This document shows positions 51,958-59,820 of a stretch of 64,000 bases of DNA, piece after piece. The DNA lies in NCBI GenBank assembly GCA_002494625.1, contig DACH01000003.1:1-64000 (forward strand). Reading direction: 5' to 3'. How positions within the stretch are numbered: the first letter of the stretch is position 1; every line of letters begins with the position of its first letter. The position numbers and the translations under genes were made by a program. The notes below the pieces were generated by a model. It was not told the DNA's origin and made no database searches. It saw only the letters and a program-made list of their open reading frames with translations. The stretch is from Archaeoglobus sp. UBA234 (lineage in GTDB: Archaea; Halobacteriota; Archaeoglobi; Archaeoglobales; Archaeoglobaceae).

Positions 51958-53202
51958 TCAACCCTCCTGAACCCTAACAAGTCTTTTTGCCTTTCCTTCA
52001 AACCTTTCAAGCTCACCAAACCTTACAGCTTCCATTCTGGGGCTAAAACCAACAAATTCCCTAATGTCCTTTCTTATCTGGTTCAATGCTGTTTCATCTC
52101 CCTCATAGACAATCTTTATTCCATTCCCAACCTCAATTCTGTAGTTTGTGACCCCATGTGAGAAAAGGATTCTCTCTATATCCGAGGGATAGAACTTCAC
52201 CCCCTTGTAAATTACCATATCATCGGTTCTCCCCTTTATTCTCCTTATTGTCATGTGTTCTATCCCGCACTCACACCTCTCCCTTGAGACTACAGCAGAT
52301 ATCTCTCCACTCCTGTATCTGATTACCGGCATTGCTTCTCTGTTTATGGAGGTGTAAACAACTTCCCCTTCCTCTCCATCTGCAACCCTTTCCCCAGTTT
52401 CGGGATCAACTATCTCCACAATGTAATTGTCCTCCCATATGTGGATCCCATTCCTTTTTGGACATTCAAAGCCAATTGTTCCCACACCACCCATTTCTGT
52501 CAGTCCAGGAATATCAAAAGCTGTTGCATCAAATACTTCTTCTATCACTTTCCTCATCTCTTCACTCCATGGTTCTGCCCCAAGGAGAAGTTTCTCCACA
52601 CCAAGCTGAGATACATCTATGCCCATTTCCTCAGCTACTTCGGCAATTCTGAGAGGATAGCTCGCTGTTGCACAGAGAACAGTTGTACCAAAATCTTTCA
52701 TGAATTTAATCTGATTTCTCGTGTTTCCAGCACCGATTGGAATTACGAAAGCATTTATTGCATCTGCAGCAAAATGAAATCCAAAGCCGCCATTCCACAA
52801 GCCAAATGCAGGTGTAATCTGGATTATATCTCCACTCCCAATTCCTGCCAGCATGAAATCTCTCAGGAGCATTTCCTTCCACTGCTCAACATCGTGTCTG
52901 GTATATGGAATGATGACTGGCTGTCCAGTTGTACCACCACTCATCTGAATTCTCACAATCTTTTCCTTACCCACACAGGACATTTTGAGGGGATAAGCTT
53001 TTCTCAAATCCTGTTTTGTTGTTAGGGGTATTTTTTCAAGCTCCTCCGCATTTCCGATGGAATCAATGTTGATTTCTTTAAATGCTCTTCTGTAAAAGGG
53101 GCTTTTTTCGTAAACATACCTGAGGGTGTTTCTCAACCTTTTCTCCTGAGACCTAATTATATCTTTTTTACGAGCGTAAACATATTTTTCAGGATTGGGC
53201 AT
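51958..53202 (-). CDS. PaaK-like acyl/aryl-CoA ligase (second paralog)
   Basis: 414 residues, the same family as the enzyme at 29169-30539. MSGGTTGQPVIIPYT near 86 is the adenylation loop, DIPGLTEMGGVGTIGFECPK near 218, YRSGEISAV near 300, CECGIEHMTIRRI and GRTDDMVIYKGVKFYPSDIE near 330. It lacks about 40 residues at the N terminus relative to the first paralog. Ligase for a carboxylic acid imported by the downstream symporter is a reasonable inference; F390 synthetase is an alternative. Confidence 0.85.
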   Translation of the reverse strand: MPNPEKYVYARKKDIIRSQEKRLRNTLRYVYEKSPFYRRAFKEINIDSIGNAEELEKIPLTTKQDLRKAYPLKMSCVGKEKIVRIQMSGGTTGQPVIIPYTRHDVEQWKEMLLRDFMLAGIGSGDIIQITPAFGLWNGGFGFHFAADAINAFVIPIGAGNTRNQIKFMKDFGTTVLCATASYPLRIAEVAEEMGIDVSQLGVEKLLLGAEPWSEEMRKVIEEVFDATAFDIPGLTEMGGVGTIGFECPKRNGIHIWEDNYIVEIVDPETGERVADGEEGEVVYTSINREAMPVIRYRSGEISAVVSRERCECGIEHMTIRRIKGRTDDMVIYKGVKFYPSDIERILFSHGVTNYRIEVGNGIKIVYEGDETALNQIRKDIREFVGFSPRMEAVRFGELERFEGKAKRLVRVQEG

Positions 53203-53305
53203 ATTAGACAGGTATGAGTCTGAATATTTAAAATTTTCTTTCTTAACGGGAACAAGCCAGTAAAAATGAAAAGCTATTTAAAACTATTTTGATTTAAAAT
53301 CAAGC

Positions 53306-54307
53306 ATGTCTGATTTGATGCTTGTTGTTATCGGAAATACCGAGATTGCAACAATACCCGGAATATCTGTTGCTGGGGCTACTCCAGAGCTTACAAAGTT
53401 CACACCACCCGCCGATGTTGAGTATGTATATACAGGAAAACCACTTATAATCGATGCAATTCCCGTTACTCCAGAGGGACATCCAACTCCAGCGATAATA
53501 ACAAAGGCAGGCTATGAACTCGCTGATTTTCCTATTCTTGCAGTCAGAGGTGGTTCACATATGGCTCCGCTGATTCCACATGTTCATATAAGTGATGAGG
53601 CAGGAAAAGATTTCAGATATGATGCTGCTGTTCCCTCTGCAGAATATATCATCCGGAGAGCAAAATTTTTTGGCATTCAGCTGGAAAAAATGGGTTTTGA
53701 TGAGATTGTTATTGGGGAAAGCACTCCCGGAGGTACCACAACAGCTCAGGCTGTGCTCAAAGCTCTTGGCTACAATGCAAGAACGAGTTCTGCCGCTCCA
53801 GAGAACCCCCAGAACCTCAAAGAAGAGGTAATAAACTCTGCTTTTAAAAGAGTAGGGGTAGAGGAGGGCGCATTCAGAGGTTCTCCCGTAAGGGCGATTC
53901 AGGAATTTGGGGATCCCATGATTGCAACGGTCACCGGAATTTCTCTTGGATTCAGAAAGAAGGTTGTTCTGGCTGGTGGAAGTCAGATGCTTGCAGTTGC
54001 CGCATGTTTGAAGGAACTGGATGATATATCCCGTTTCATAATTGCAACAACAAAGTATGTCGTTAATGATTCTTCCTGTTCATTCAGGGAGACAGCAAAT
54101 GAGATTGGCGTAGACTACTGGTATGCAAAACTAAACTTCTCAAGCAGCAGTTTCAAGGGATTAAGAGATTACGAGGCAGGATATGTAAAAGAAGGGGTTG
54201 GAGCCGGGGGAAGTGTTTATCTTGCAGTGAAAAAGGGATTTTCAGAGAAGGATGTAGTTGAGAGGGTTGAGTGGCTTTATTCACTTCTCGCAGAAAAGAT
54301 GAGATGA
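53306..54307 (+). CDS. cobT: Archaeal CobT-like nicotinate-nucleotide:dimethylbenzimidazole phosphoribosyltransferase (UPF0284)
   Basis: 333-residue UPF0284 family member related to CobT, expected to activate the lower-ligand base as its alpha-ribotide. GGSHMAPLIPHVHIS near residue 95, then GESTPGGTTTAQAVLKALGY near 135 and AGGSQMLAVAACL near 220 are family blocks. A CTATTTAAAACT box at 53274-53284 lies 27 nt before ATG with no ribosome site (leaderless). First gene of a cobalamin cluster; cbiZ follows. Confidence 0.88.
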   Translation: MSDLMLVVIGNTEIATIPGISVAGATPELTKFTPPADVEYVYTGKPLIIDAIPVTPEGHPTPAIITKAGYELADFPILAVRGGSHMAPLIPHVHISDEAGKDFRYDAAVPSAEYIIRRAKFFGIQLEKMGFDEIVIGESTPGGTTTAQAVLKALGYNARTSSAAPENPQNLKEEVINSAFKRVGVEEGAFRGSPVRAIQEFGDPMIATVTGISLGFRKKVVLAGGSQMLAVAACLKELDDISRFIIATTKYVVNDSSCSFRETANEIGVDYWYAKLNFSSSSFKGLRDYEAGYVKEGVGAGGSVYLAVKKGFSEKDVVERVEWLYSLLAEKMR

Positions 54308-54346
54308 TGCCGGTTAAATTTATACTTTTTAATTCCAGTATCTACC

Positions 54347-54940
54347 ATGGGCAAAGGTATTTTTTCCGGGAAAAGCTTTATCAGGTTTTTCGATGAGGAG
54401 ATGATATCACTCTCCTCCGCACCCCATAACGGTGGTCTGAGGGTTGCAGAGGGTTTCTTTTTCATGTATGTTGATAAAAACTATTCAGGAGATTATAAAC
54501 ACGACTGCAGAAAGTTTGAAGAGGAAAACAAGCTGAGAAATTTTGTTGGATTTATGAGTGCTGTTGAAATTCCTGAGGTTCTTTCAGAGTACAGAAAAGA
54601 TTTTCTGGAAGTGTATGTTACTGCAGGAGTCACAAATCCAGCAATAGCTGGAGAGAAGGCAAAATGGAACATCGGGACGGTTAACATTGCAATTATTATA
54701 AAAAAAGGGCTCAGAGTGAATGCAATGGTAAATGCAGTTATGACAGCCACCGAAGCAAAGACAAGGGTGATGCTTGAAAGATACAACGCCACCGGGACAA
54801 CGAGTGATGGGATAGGTGTCTTCTCTTTCCCCGGCAGTGAGGAGTGGGCAGGAACTTCAACAGAGCTGGGTTATGAGATTGGAAGGGGAGTTGTCAGGGC
54901 ACTCGAGGAGAGTCTATCAAAATGGGAAAAAATGCTTTAG
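54347..54940 (+). CDS. cbiZ: Adenosylcobinamide amidohydrolase
   Basis: Removes the aminopropanol side chain of adenosylcobinamide to give adenosylcobyric acid for salvage; 197 residues. Family motifs: SSAPHNGGLRVAEGFFFMYV near 23, FVGFMSAVEIPE near 60, YVTAGVTNPAIAGE near 90, then a conserved NAVMTATEAKTRVMLE near 130 and TGTTSDGIGVFS near 150. The presence of CbiZ indicates scavenging of external corrinoids. Overlaps the stop of the convergent EamA gene by 4 nt. Confidence 0.93.
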   Translation: MGKGIFSGKSFIRFFDEEMISLSSAPHNGGLRVAEGFFFMYVDKNYSGDYKHDCRKFEEENKLRNFVGFMSAVEIPEVLSEYRKDFLEVYVTAGVTNPAIAGEKAKWNIGTVNIAIIIKKGLRVNAMVNAVMTATEAKTRVMLERYNATGTTSDGIGVFSFPGSEEWAGTSTELGYEIGRGVVRALEESLSKWEKML

Positions 54941-55767
54941 CCAGCATATATCAAGATTCCCCCCATCACAGCAATTACAGAGCCAATAAGAGTTTTTATG
55001 CTAACATGTTCAAGCCTCTGAATCAAAAGATATGAGAACACAGTTGTGAAAACGGGATAGAGATTTGAAACTGGCACAGCAACAACAACCTGAGCCTGAG
55101 AAAGAGCAAGATAGTAACTAAATGTCCCGAGAAACATTGTAATGCCTGAGAGAAGCAGGTAAAAGCTGAAAGTGTTCTCAGAACTTTTAGAGTAGGCTAC
55201 TGCAAAAATGAAGGGGAGTGCTGTAGTAACAGATATTAGATTGCTCACCACCACACTTTCAAGAATTCCACTCTTTATGAAGATAGATGCAATACCATAG
55301 GACAGTCCTCCAGCAATTGAAATTGCAAGCCCTCTCCTGCTAAATGTATCCGAGGATAGAATGTAGAGCCCTGCCACCATAACAAGGATGCCTGACAGAA
55401 TCATTAAGTTAACTTCCTCTCCCAGGATGGCAAAACCAAGGAGTGCGGAGAACATTATCCTTGTCGATGTGCCTGTGAAGGCTCTCGAAGAGCCGACTAC
55501 ACCAACTGAAAAATAGGTTAGGGTTCTGCCAAAGAAATACTGGAATATCCCTGCAAGACATAAGAGAGCGACCTTTGTTCCTTCAAACTCAACCCTGAAG
55601 ATTTCCCCTGTGAAAACAGAGAGGATGAGAAGGCATAACCAGGAAATCAGAACAATATAAAATGTTCCAAGAAAGGGATTTACCTTCTCAAGAGCCTTTC
55701 TGACAAGAACTCCATTAAAACCCCACAATACTGATGCAAGAAGTGCAAAAAAATATCCTGAAATCAA
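54937..55767 (-). CDS. EamA-family transporter in the cobalamin operon
   Basis: 276 residues, ten spans, two EamA halves (FFALLASVLWGFNGVLVRKA and the GLAISIAGGLSYGIASIFIK). The start codon is TTG 55767, preceded by GGAGGT that overlaps the end of the cobD-like gene, showing translational coupling. Being the last gene of the cbiB-cobD-EamA unit, it may move a cobalamin precursor such as cobinamide, aminopropanol or threonine-derived compound (inference). Confidence 0.83.
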   Translation of the reverse strand: MISGYFFALLASVLWGFNGVLVRKALEKVNPFLGTFYIVLISWLCLLILSVFTGEIFRVEFEGTKVALLCLAGIFQYFFGRTLTYFSVGVVGSSRAFTGTSTRIMFSALLGFAILGEEVNLMILSGILVMVAGLYILSSDTFSRRGLAISIAGGLSYGIASIFIKSGILESVVVSNLISVTTALPFIFAVAYSKSSENTFSFYLLLSGITMFLGTFSYYLALSQAQVVVAVPVSNLYPVFTTVFSYLLIQRLEHVSIKTLIGSVIAVMGGILIYAG

Positions 55768-55770
55768 TCC

Positions 55771-56718
55771 TTATACCTCCCTGAGCTCATAAAGTGCTTC
55801 AATCAGCCTGTCGTTCTCTTCGGGCTTTCTGATTGAAAACCTAATGTAATCTTTAAGACCAAAGGAGGTGCAATCCCTCACAATCAATCCTTTTTGCCTC
55901 AAATACTCATAAGCCCCTTTCTTTTTCATCAAAAAGAAGTTAGAATCAGTTTTCAATCCAAAAACTTCAAATCTTTTTCTTTCTTCCCATATTAAGGGCA
56001 TCGTTTCTTCAATAAATCTGAAAGAATCCTCTAAGAGCATTTCAAGGAAGGCATAACCTAAGGAGCCAATACTCCAGGGCATTCTGATTTTTTTAAAATG
56101 CTCTGTAAAGCCAGAGATATATCCAACCCTGACTCCCGGCATTCCATAGCTTTTGGTAAATGTTCTCAGTTTTACGATGTTCTCACCCTCTGGAGTTCTG
56201 TAACCTTTAACAAAATCCATGAAAGCTTCATCCAGCACCAGCAATGAATCCTTTTCCTCAACAGCATCAATCAGAGGTCTGAGTAATTCAGGCGGGAAAT
56301 ACCTCCCATCCGGGTTGTTTGGATTGCAGAAAAAAACAATACTATTTCTTTCAACCTTCTCAGAAAGTTCCAAAGGATTATTCGAGGATTTCAAAATATC
56401 AAAACCGTAAAATCTTGCAATTCTTTCATATTCTGAGTAGGTGTACTGTGGAATCAGAGCCCTTTCAGCAGGAAATAAAATCGGTATCAGATATAGAGCC
56501 TCTGTGGCTCCAGCAACAACGGTAATATCTTCTCCAACAAGGTCTGAAAGGTTTTCCTCAAGATTTTCCCAGTAAACATATCTATCCGCGATATTTCTTG
56601 CTCTGTGAAACATTTCATCCTTCCACTCAGGCTGATAGGGATTCACAGAAATGGAAAAATCCAATCCCTGCACTCTGCCCCCATGCTCAGCCCTGAAATC
56701 TATGTTTCTTGGCTTCAT
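55771..56718 (-). CDS. Threonine-phosphate decarboxylase-like PLP aminotransferase (CobD/CobC family)
   Basis: 315 residues, class I/II aminotransferase fold. It opens EHGGRVQGLDFSISVNPYQP (the typical HGG start of CobC/CobD), has AGATEALYLIP, NPNNPDGRYFPP near 140 and the PLP lysine in RTFTKSYGMPGVRVGYI near 190. In this setting it most likely makes aminopropanol phosphate for the cobamide side chain; histidinol-phosphate aminotransferase is the main alternative. Shorter than E. coli-type CobD (about 360). Confidence 0.85.
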   Translation of the reverse strand: MKPRNIDFRAEHGGRVQGLDFSISVNPYQPEWKDEMFHRARNIADRYVYWENLEENLSDLVGEDITVVAGATEALYLIPILFPAERALIPQYTYSEYERIARFYGFDILKSSNNPLELSEKVERNSIVFFCNPNNPDGRYFPPELLRPLIDAVEEKDSLLVLDEAFMDFVKGYRTPEGENIVKLRTFTKSYGMPGVRVGYISGFTEHFKKIRMPWSIGSLGYAFLEMLLEDSFRFIEETMPLIWEERKRFEVFGLKTDSNFFLMKKKGAYEYLRQKGLIVRDCTSFGLKDYIRFSIRKPEENDRLIEALYELREV

Positions 56719-56749
56719 GAAGACAGTTTGACGACAGACTTATAAGTTT

Positions 56750-57640
56750 TTAATTTTTACTCAGGAGCACGATAACAAGAAAAAGAATTGCCGTCCATTC
56801 TACCACAACGATTCTGAAGACCTTAATAGCTCTAAATATGTCCTTCAGTTCAGGTTTTCTACCGGGAAAAATATAAGAGCCTTTTTTCTCAAGCTGAACT
56901 CCACATACAGCACTCATGCATGCAATGGGTTTATCTCCGTTTATCTTGTACTTCGCTCTTTTCAAATTGCTGATTACTCTCTTAGGAGATAGAGGGAGGA
57001 AAAGAAGCACTGATAGTCTTGCCGGGATGAAATTGAGGATGTCATCAACCCTTGCTGCGAACTTTCCGAAATAGAGATACCTCCCAATCCTATAGCCCAG
57101 CATTGCATCGCAGGTGTTCACAGCCCTGTAAACCATAGCGCCCGGTAGACCAAAAATCAGAAAGTAAAATGTGGGAGAAATATAGCTATCAACGGAATTT
57201 TCTGCCAGACTCTCAATTGAGGCAGAACAGATTTCGTGTCTTTTTAGACCAGAGAGGTCTCTGCTGACAATCATCGATGTCTTTTTTCTCTGCTCATCTA
57301 TATCAGGCTCGATAGTTTTCCTTACATGCACTTCAAGGGCTTTCAGTGAGAACGATGATTTTAAAAAAAAGGCTGAAAGTAGAATAGCCGCAAATTCAGG
57401 GAGTGCAGAGGGGACGACTGACAGAAACAGAGCAAAAAGTATGACTGTCAGCGTTACAAATGTTCCTGCCAAAAAATCTGCTATTCTATCATGAGTTGCG
57501 TAGATTCTATCTAAGTAATGAATCAGATTCCCAAACCATACAGTGGGGTGAATCTTCTCCGGTGGCTCACCCAGTGTGATGTCAAGAATCAGGGCAAGCA
57601 AAAGAACTACAGCCCTCTCCGTCCAGATGTTCATTTCCAT
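56750..57640 (-). CDS. cbiB: Adenosylcobinamide-phosphate synthase
   Basis: Integral membrane enzyme of 296 residues that joins adenosylcobyric acid with aminopropanol(-phosphate). Motifs: LDITLGEPPEKIHPTVWFGN near the start, RDLSGLKRHEICSASIESLAENSVDSYISPTFYF near 145-180 (given here in parts: RDLSGL, ASIESLAENSVDSY), and YRAVNTCDAMLGYR near 190. First gene of the minus-strand unit; a short intergenic region separates it from the divergent cobS. Confidence 0.94.
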   Translation of the reverse strand: MEMNIWTERAVVLLLALILDITLGEPPEKIHPTVWFGNLIHYLDRIYATHDRIADFLAGTFVTLTVILFALFLSVVPSALPEFAAILLSAFFLKSSFSLKALEVHVRKTIEPDIDEQRKKTSMIVSRDLSGLKRHEICSASIESLAENSVDSYISPTFYFLIFGLPGAMVYRAVNTCDAMLGYRIGRYLYFGKFAARVDDILNFIPARLSVLLFLPLSPKRVISNLKRAKYKINGDKPIACMSAVCGVQLEKKGSYIFPGRKPELKDIFRAIKVFRIVVVEWTAILFLVIVLLSKN

Positions 57641-57698
57641 TAAATTTCATCTGACAGTAAATCAAAAAAAATTTATCTTTTTCAATCAACCAAAGCCC

Positions 57699-58385
57699 GT
57701 GAGAGGACTGATATCATTCTTCACAAGAATACCTGCAGGTGGTACCATAGATGATGCAGTGGATAAGATATGGCTTCTTCCTTTTCTGGGAATTGTTACA
57801 GCTGCTATTCCAACTGTAATTCTCTACCTAAAACCCCCTCTCACACCCATACTCTCACTTATTCTTTTCTACCTCATCACAGGCATTATCCACTTGGATG
57901 GACTTGCAGATTTTTCGGATGGTATGATGGTGAAGGGAAATGCTGAAGAAAAAATTAGAGCCATGAAGGGTGTGGAGATCGGTACTGCAGGTATATTTGC
58001 TGTGATTGCAATTATCCTGCTGCAGCTTTATTCACTCGAGAGGGTTCCTGTCTGGAGTCTGATTGTTGCAGAGATAAACTCAAAAATGTCAATGTCTCTT
58101 CTCTTATATCTTGGAAAACCCATCGGTGACGGAATCGGAAGATACTTTATCGAGAAGATGTCGGTGAAAAAATTCCTGCTCTCTCTGTCGATATACATCC
58201 TTTTCATATCTATCTTTTCCCTTTTCAGCCTGCATGCCTTGATTTCAATCCTATCCCTTTCAGTTCCCTTTTACATCCTGAGAGTTGCTGAGAAGAATTT
58301 AGGCGGGATTAACGGGGACTGTATAGGGGCTTCAGCTGAGATTACAAGAGCGGTGGCTCTTGCATCCATTGCTCTTCTGGGGTGA
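57699..58385 (+). CDS. cobS: Adenosylcobinamide-GDP ribazoletransferase (cobalamin synthase)
   Basis: 228-residue multispan membrane enzyme for the last nucleotide-loop step. It begins VRGLISFFTRIPAGGTIDDA, has HLDGLADFSDGMMVKGNAEEKIRAMK-type core (HLDGLADFSDG near 65), then GTAGIFAVIAI and a C-terminal GDCIGASAEI. GTG 57699 is chosen because it aligns with the family N terminus; the longer frame overlaps the cbiB start. AATTTATC lies about 30 nt upstream (leaderless). Confidence 0.9.
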   Translation: MRGLISFFTRIPAGGTIDDAVDKIWLLPFLGIVTAAIPTVILYLKPPLTPILSLILFYLITGIIHLDGLADFSDGMMVKGNAEEKIRAMKGVEIGTAGIFAVIAIILLQLYSLERVPVWSLIVAEINSKMSMSLLLYLGKPIGDGIGRYFIEKMSVKKFLLSLSIYILFISIFSLFSLHALISILSLSVPFYILRVAEKNLGGINGDCIGASAEITRAVALASIALLG

Positions 58386-58389
58386 TTTG

Positions 58390-58935
58390 ATGGTTCTCAG
58401 AATACTCATGGCTGGAGGAAAATCAGCAAGAATTGGGAGAGAGAAACCAGTCCTGAAGATAAACAATATTCCTCTGGTTGAGAGAGTGTACAACCAGTGT
58501 GGGGGGTGTGTTGCTGTCTCCCCAAACACACCGGAAACCAAGAAGCTCTGCATCGAAAGAGGTATTGATTACATAACCACTCCCGGACAGGGATATGTCG
58601 AAGATACAATCTGGCTCCTCAGAGAGTACGGAGAGTTCCTTAGCATATCATGTGACATCCCCTTTGTAAGGGAGAGAGATGTTAGAGAGATCGAAAGGGA
58701 GTTCAGCAAAGATTTTAGCCTCACCGGATATCTGAGTCTTGAAAGGGTCCCAATGGGAGGTGGGTGTAACATTTATAACGGGAAATGTCTGGTGGGAATA
58801 AATACCGTGACTGAGGGCAAGGAAGTTTTTTTCCAGTTTAAAAATTCCCTTCTTGCAATCAATGTAAACACAGAGTTCGATCTCTTTATTGCTGACAGAC
58901 TTGCAAGGATTATCGATAAATCTGATTACTACTGA
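58390..58935 (+). CDS. cobY: GTP:adenosylcobinamide-phosphate guanylyltransferase
   Basis: 181 residues, nucleotidyltransferase fold; archaeal replacement of CobU. MVLRILMAGGKSARIGREKP carries the GTP loop, SCDIPFVRE near 98 is the metal-binding Asp site, and the ending EFDLFIADRLAR is typical. ATG 58390 has GGGGTGAT upstream in the end of cobS. Overlaps the convergent mobB by 7 nt. Confidence 0.92.
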   Translation: MVLRILMAGGKSARIGREKPVLKINNIPLVERVYNQCGGCVAVSPNTPETKKLCIERGIDYITTPGQGYVEDTIWLLREYGEFLSISCDIPFVRERDVREIEREFSKDFSLTGYLSLERVPMGGGCNIYNGKCLVGINTVTEGKEVFFQFKNSLLAINVNTEFDLFIADRLARIIDKSDYY

Positions 58936-59420
58936 GATTTCAGCTTCTCTGCTATCATTTCCGCAATTTCCCTGAAATCTTCTTCTTTAAGCCTGAAAGT
59001 TTTATAATCGGGAAGGTCTCTCTCACAGACAACAGCCATTATCTTTCCTTTTCTGAGCCTTTCTATGTTATCTGATGGATTCAGCACGACTATTCTATCC
59101 TTTCCAGCACTGTTGAATCCCTCCGTCAGAACGATGTCGTATTTATCCTTTAGAAATCTCTCATAAACATAATCCAGACTGTATTCATTCTCCCCAGTTC
59201 TCCTGACCATTGCAAGTTTCCCCGGACACACTACAAGGACATCTGCTCCGCGATTATAGAACCTCCATGAGTCCTTTCCCTCCCTGTCAAAACTGAAATC
59301 TCCGTGGGCATGATGCTTTACCACAGCAACTCTCAAACCCCTTTGTTTAAGAAGGGGCACGACTGTCTCGATGAGTGTTGTTTTGCCTGAATCGGGAGAG
59401 CCGACAATACTGACTATCAT
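58929..59420 (-). CDS. mobB: Molybdopterin-guanine dinucleotide biosynthesis protein MobB
   Basis: 163-residue P-loop GTPase (GSPDSGKTTLIE at about 7-18; DIVLTEGFNSAGKDRIVV near 98) that assists insertion of the guanine dinucleotide in molybdenum or tungsten cofactor. VVKHHAHGDFSFDREGKDSW near 34 is diagnostic. No mobA is seen nearby. Single gene. Confidence 0.92.
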   Translation of the reverse strand: MIVSIVGSPDSGKTTLIETVVPLLKQRGLRVAVVKHHAHGDFSFDREGKDSWRFYNRGADVLVVCPGKLAMVRRTGENEYSLDYVYERFLKDKYDIVLTEGFNSAGKDRIVVLNPSDNIERLRKGKIMAVVCERDLPDYKTFRLKEEDFREIAEMIAEKLKSQ

Positions 59421-59454
59421 TGATTGAAAACAATATGGGGGAGATTAAAAAGCT

Positions 59455-59781
59455 TCACATGAAAGTTGGTGGTGTACCGATGGTAATGTAAACCGCTTTG
59501 CCTTCACCGATGTTTTTCATCCGATGGGGGAGACTGGAGGGGTGCCATATAACATCTCCCGGTTCCATGCTGTAATGCATGTTTCCCACCTTTACTTCCA
59601 CCCTGCCCTCTAAGAGAACTCTCACCTCCTCCCCATCATGCTCGTACTCCTCTGTTTCTGCCCCTGGCTCAAGCTCTGATTTTATGACAATTATGCTTCC
59701 CGATTTTGCCTTTACTCTGTATGTTATCCCATCTAAAGCCCTCTTCATTATTTCTTCGCCTGATTTAACAAAAACAGCCAT
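59455..59781 (-). CDS. Small cupin-domain protein
   Basis: 108 residues, one double-stranded beta-helix. Cupin motif 1 is degenerate: LEPGAETEEYEHDGEEVRVLLEG (His in EHDGEE, Glu residues), and motif 2 PGDVIWHPSSLPHRMKN has the conserved His. Function unknown; such proteins are often metal-binding enzymes or sensors. ATG 59781 follows TTTGTG. Lies between mobB and pycB on the same strand. Confidence 0.85.
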   Translation of the reverse strand: MAVFVKSGEEIMKRALDGITYRVKAKSGSIIVIKSELEPGAETEEYEHDGEEVRVLLEGRVEVKVGNMHYSMEPGDVIWHPSSLPHRMKNIGEGKAVYITIGTPPTFM

Positions 59782-59820
59782 CACAAAAAATATGATGATT
59801 TAATATTATAAAAAGGTTGC

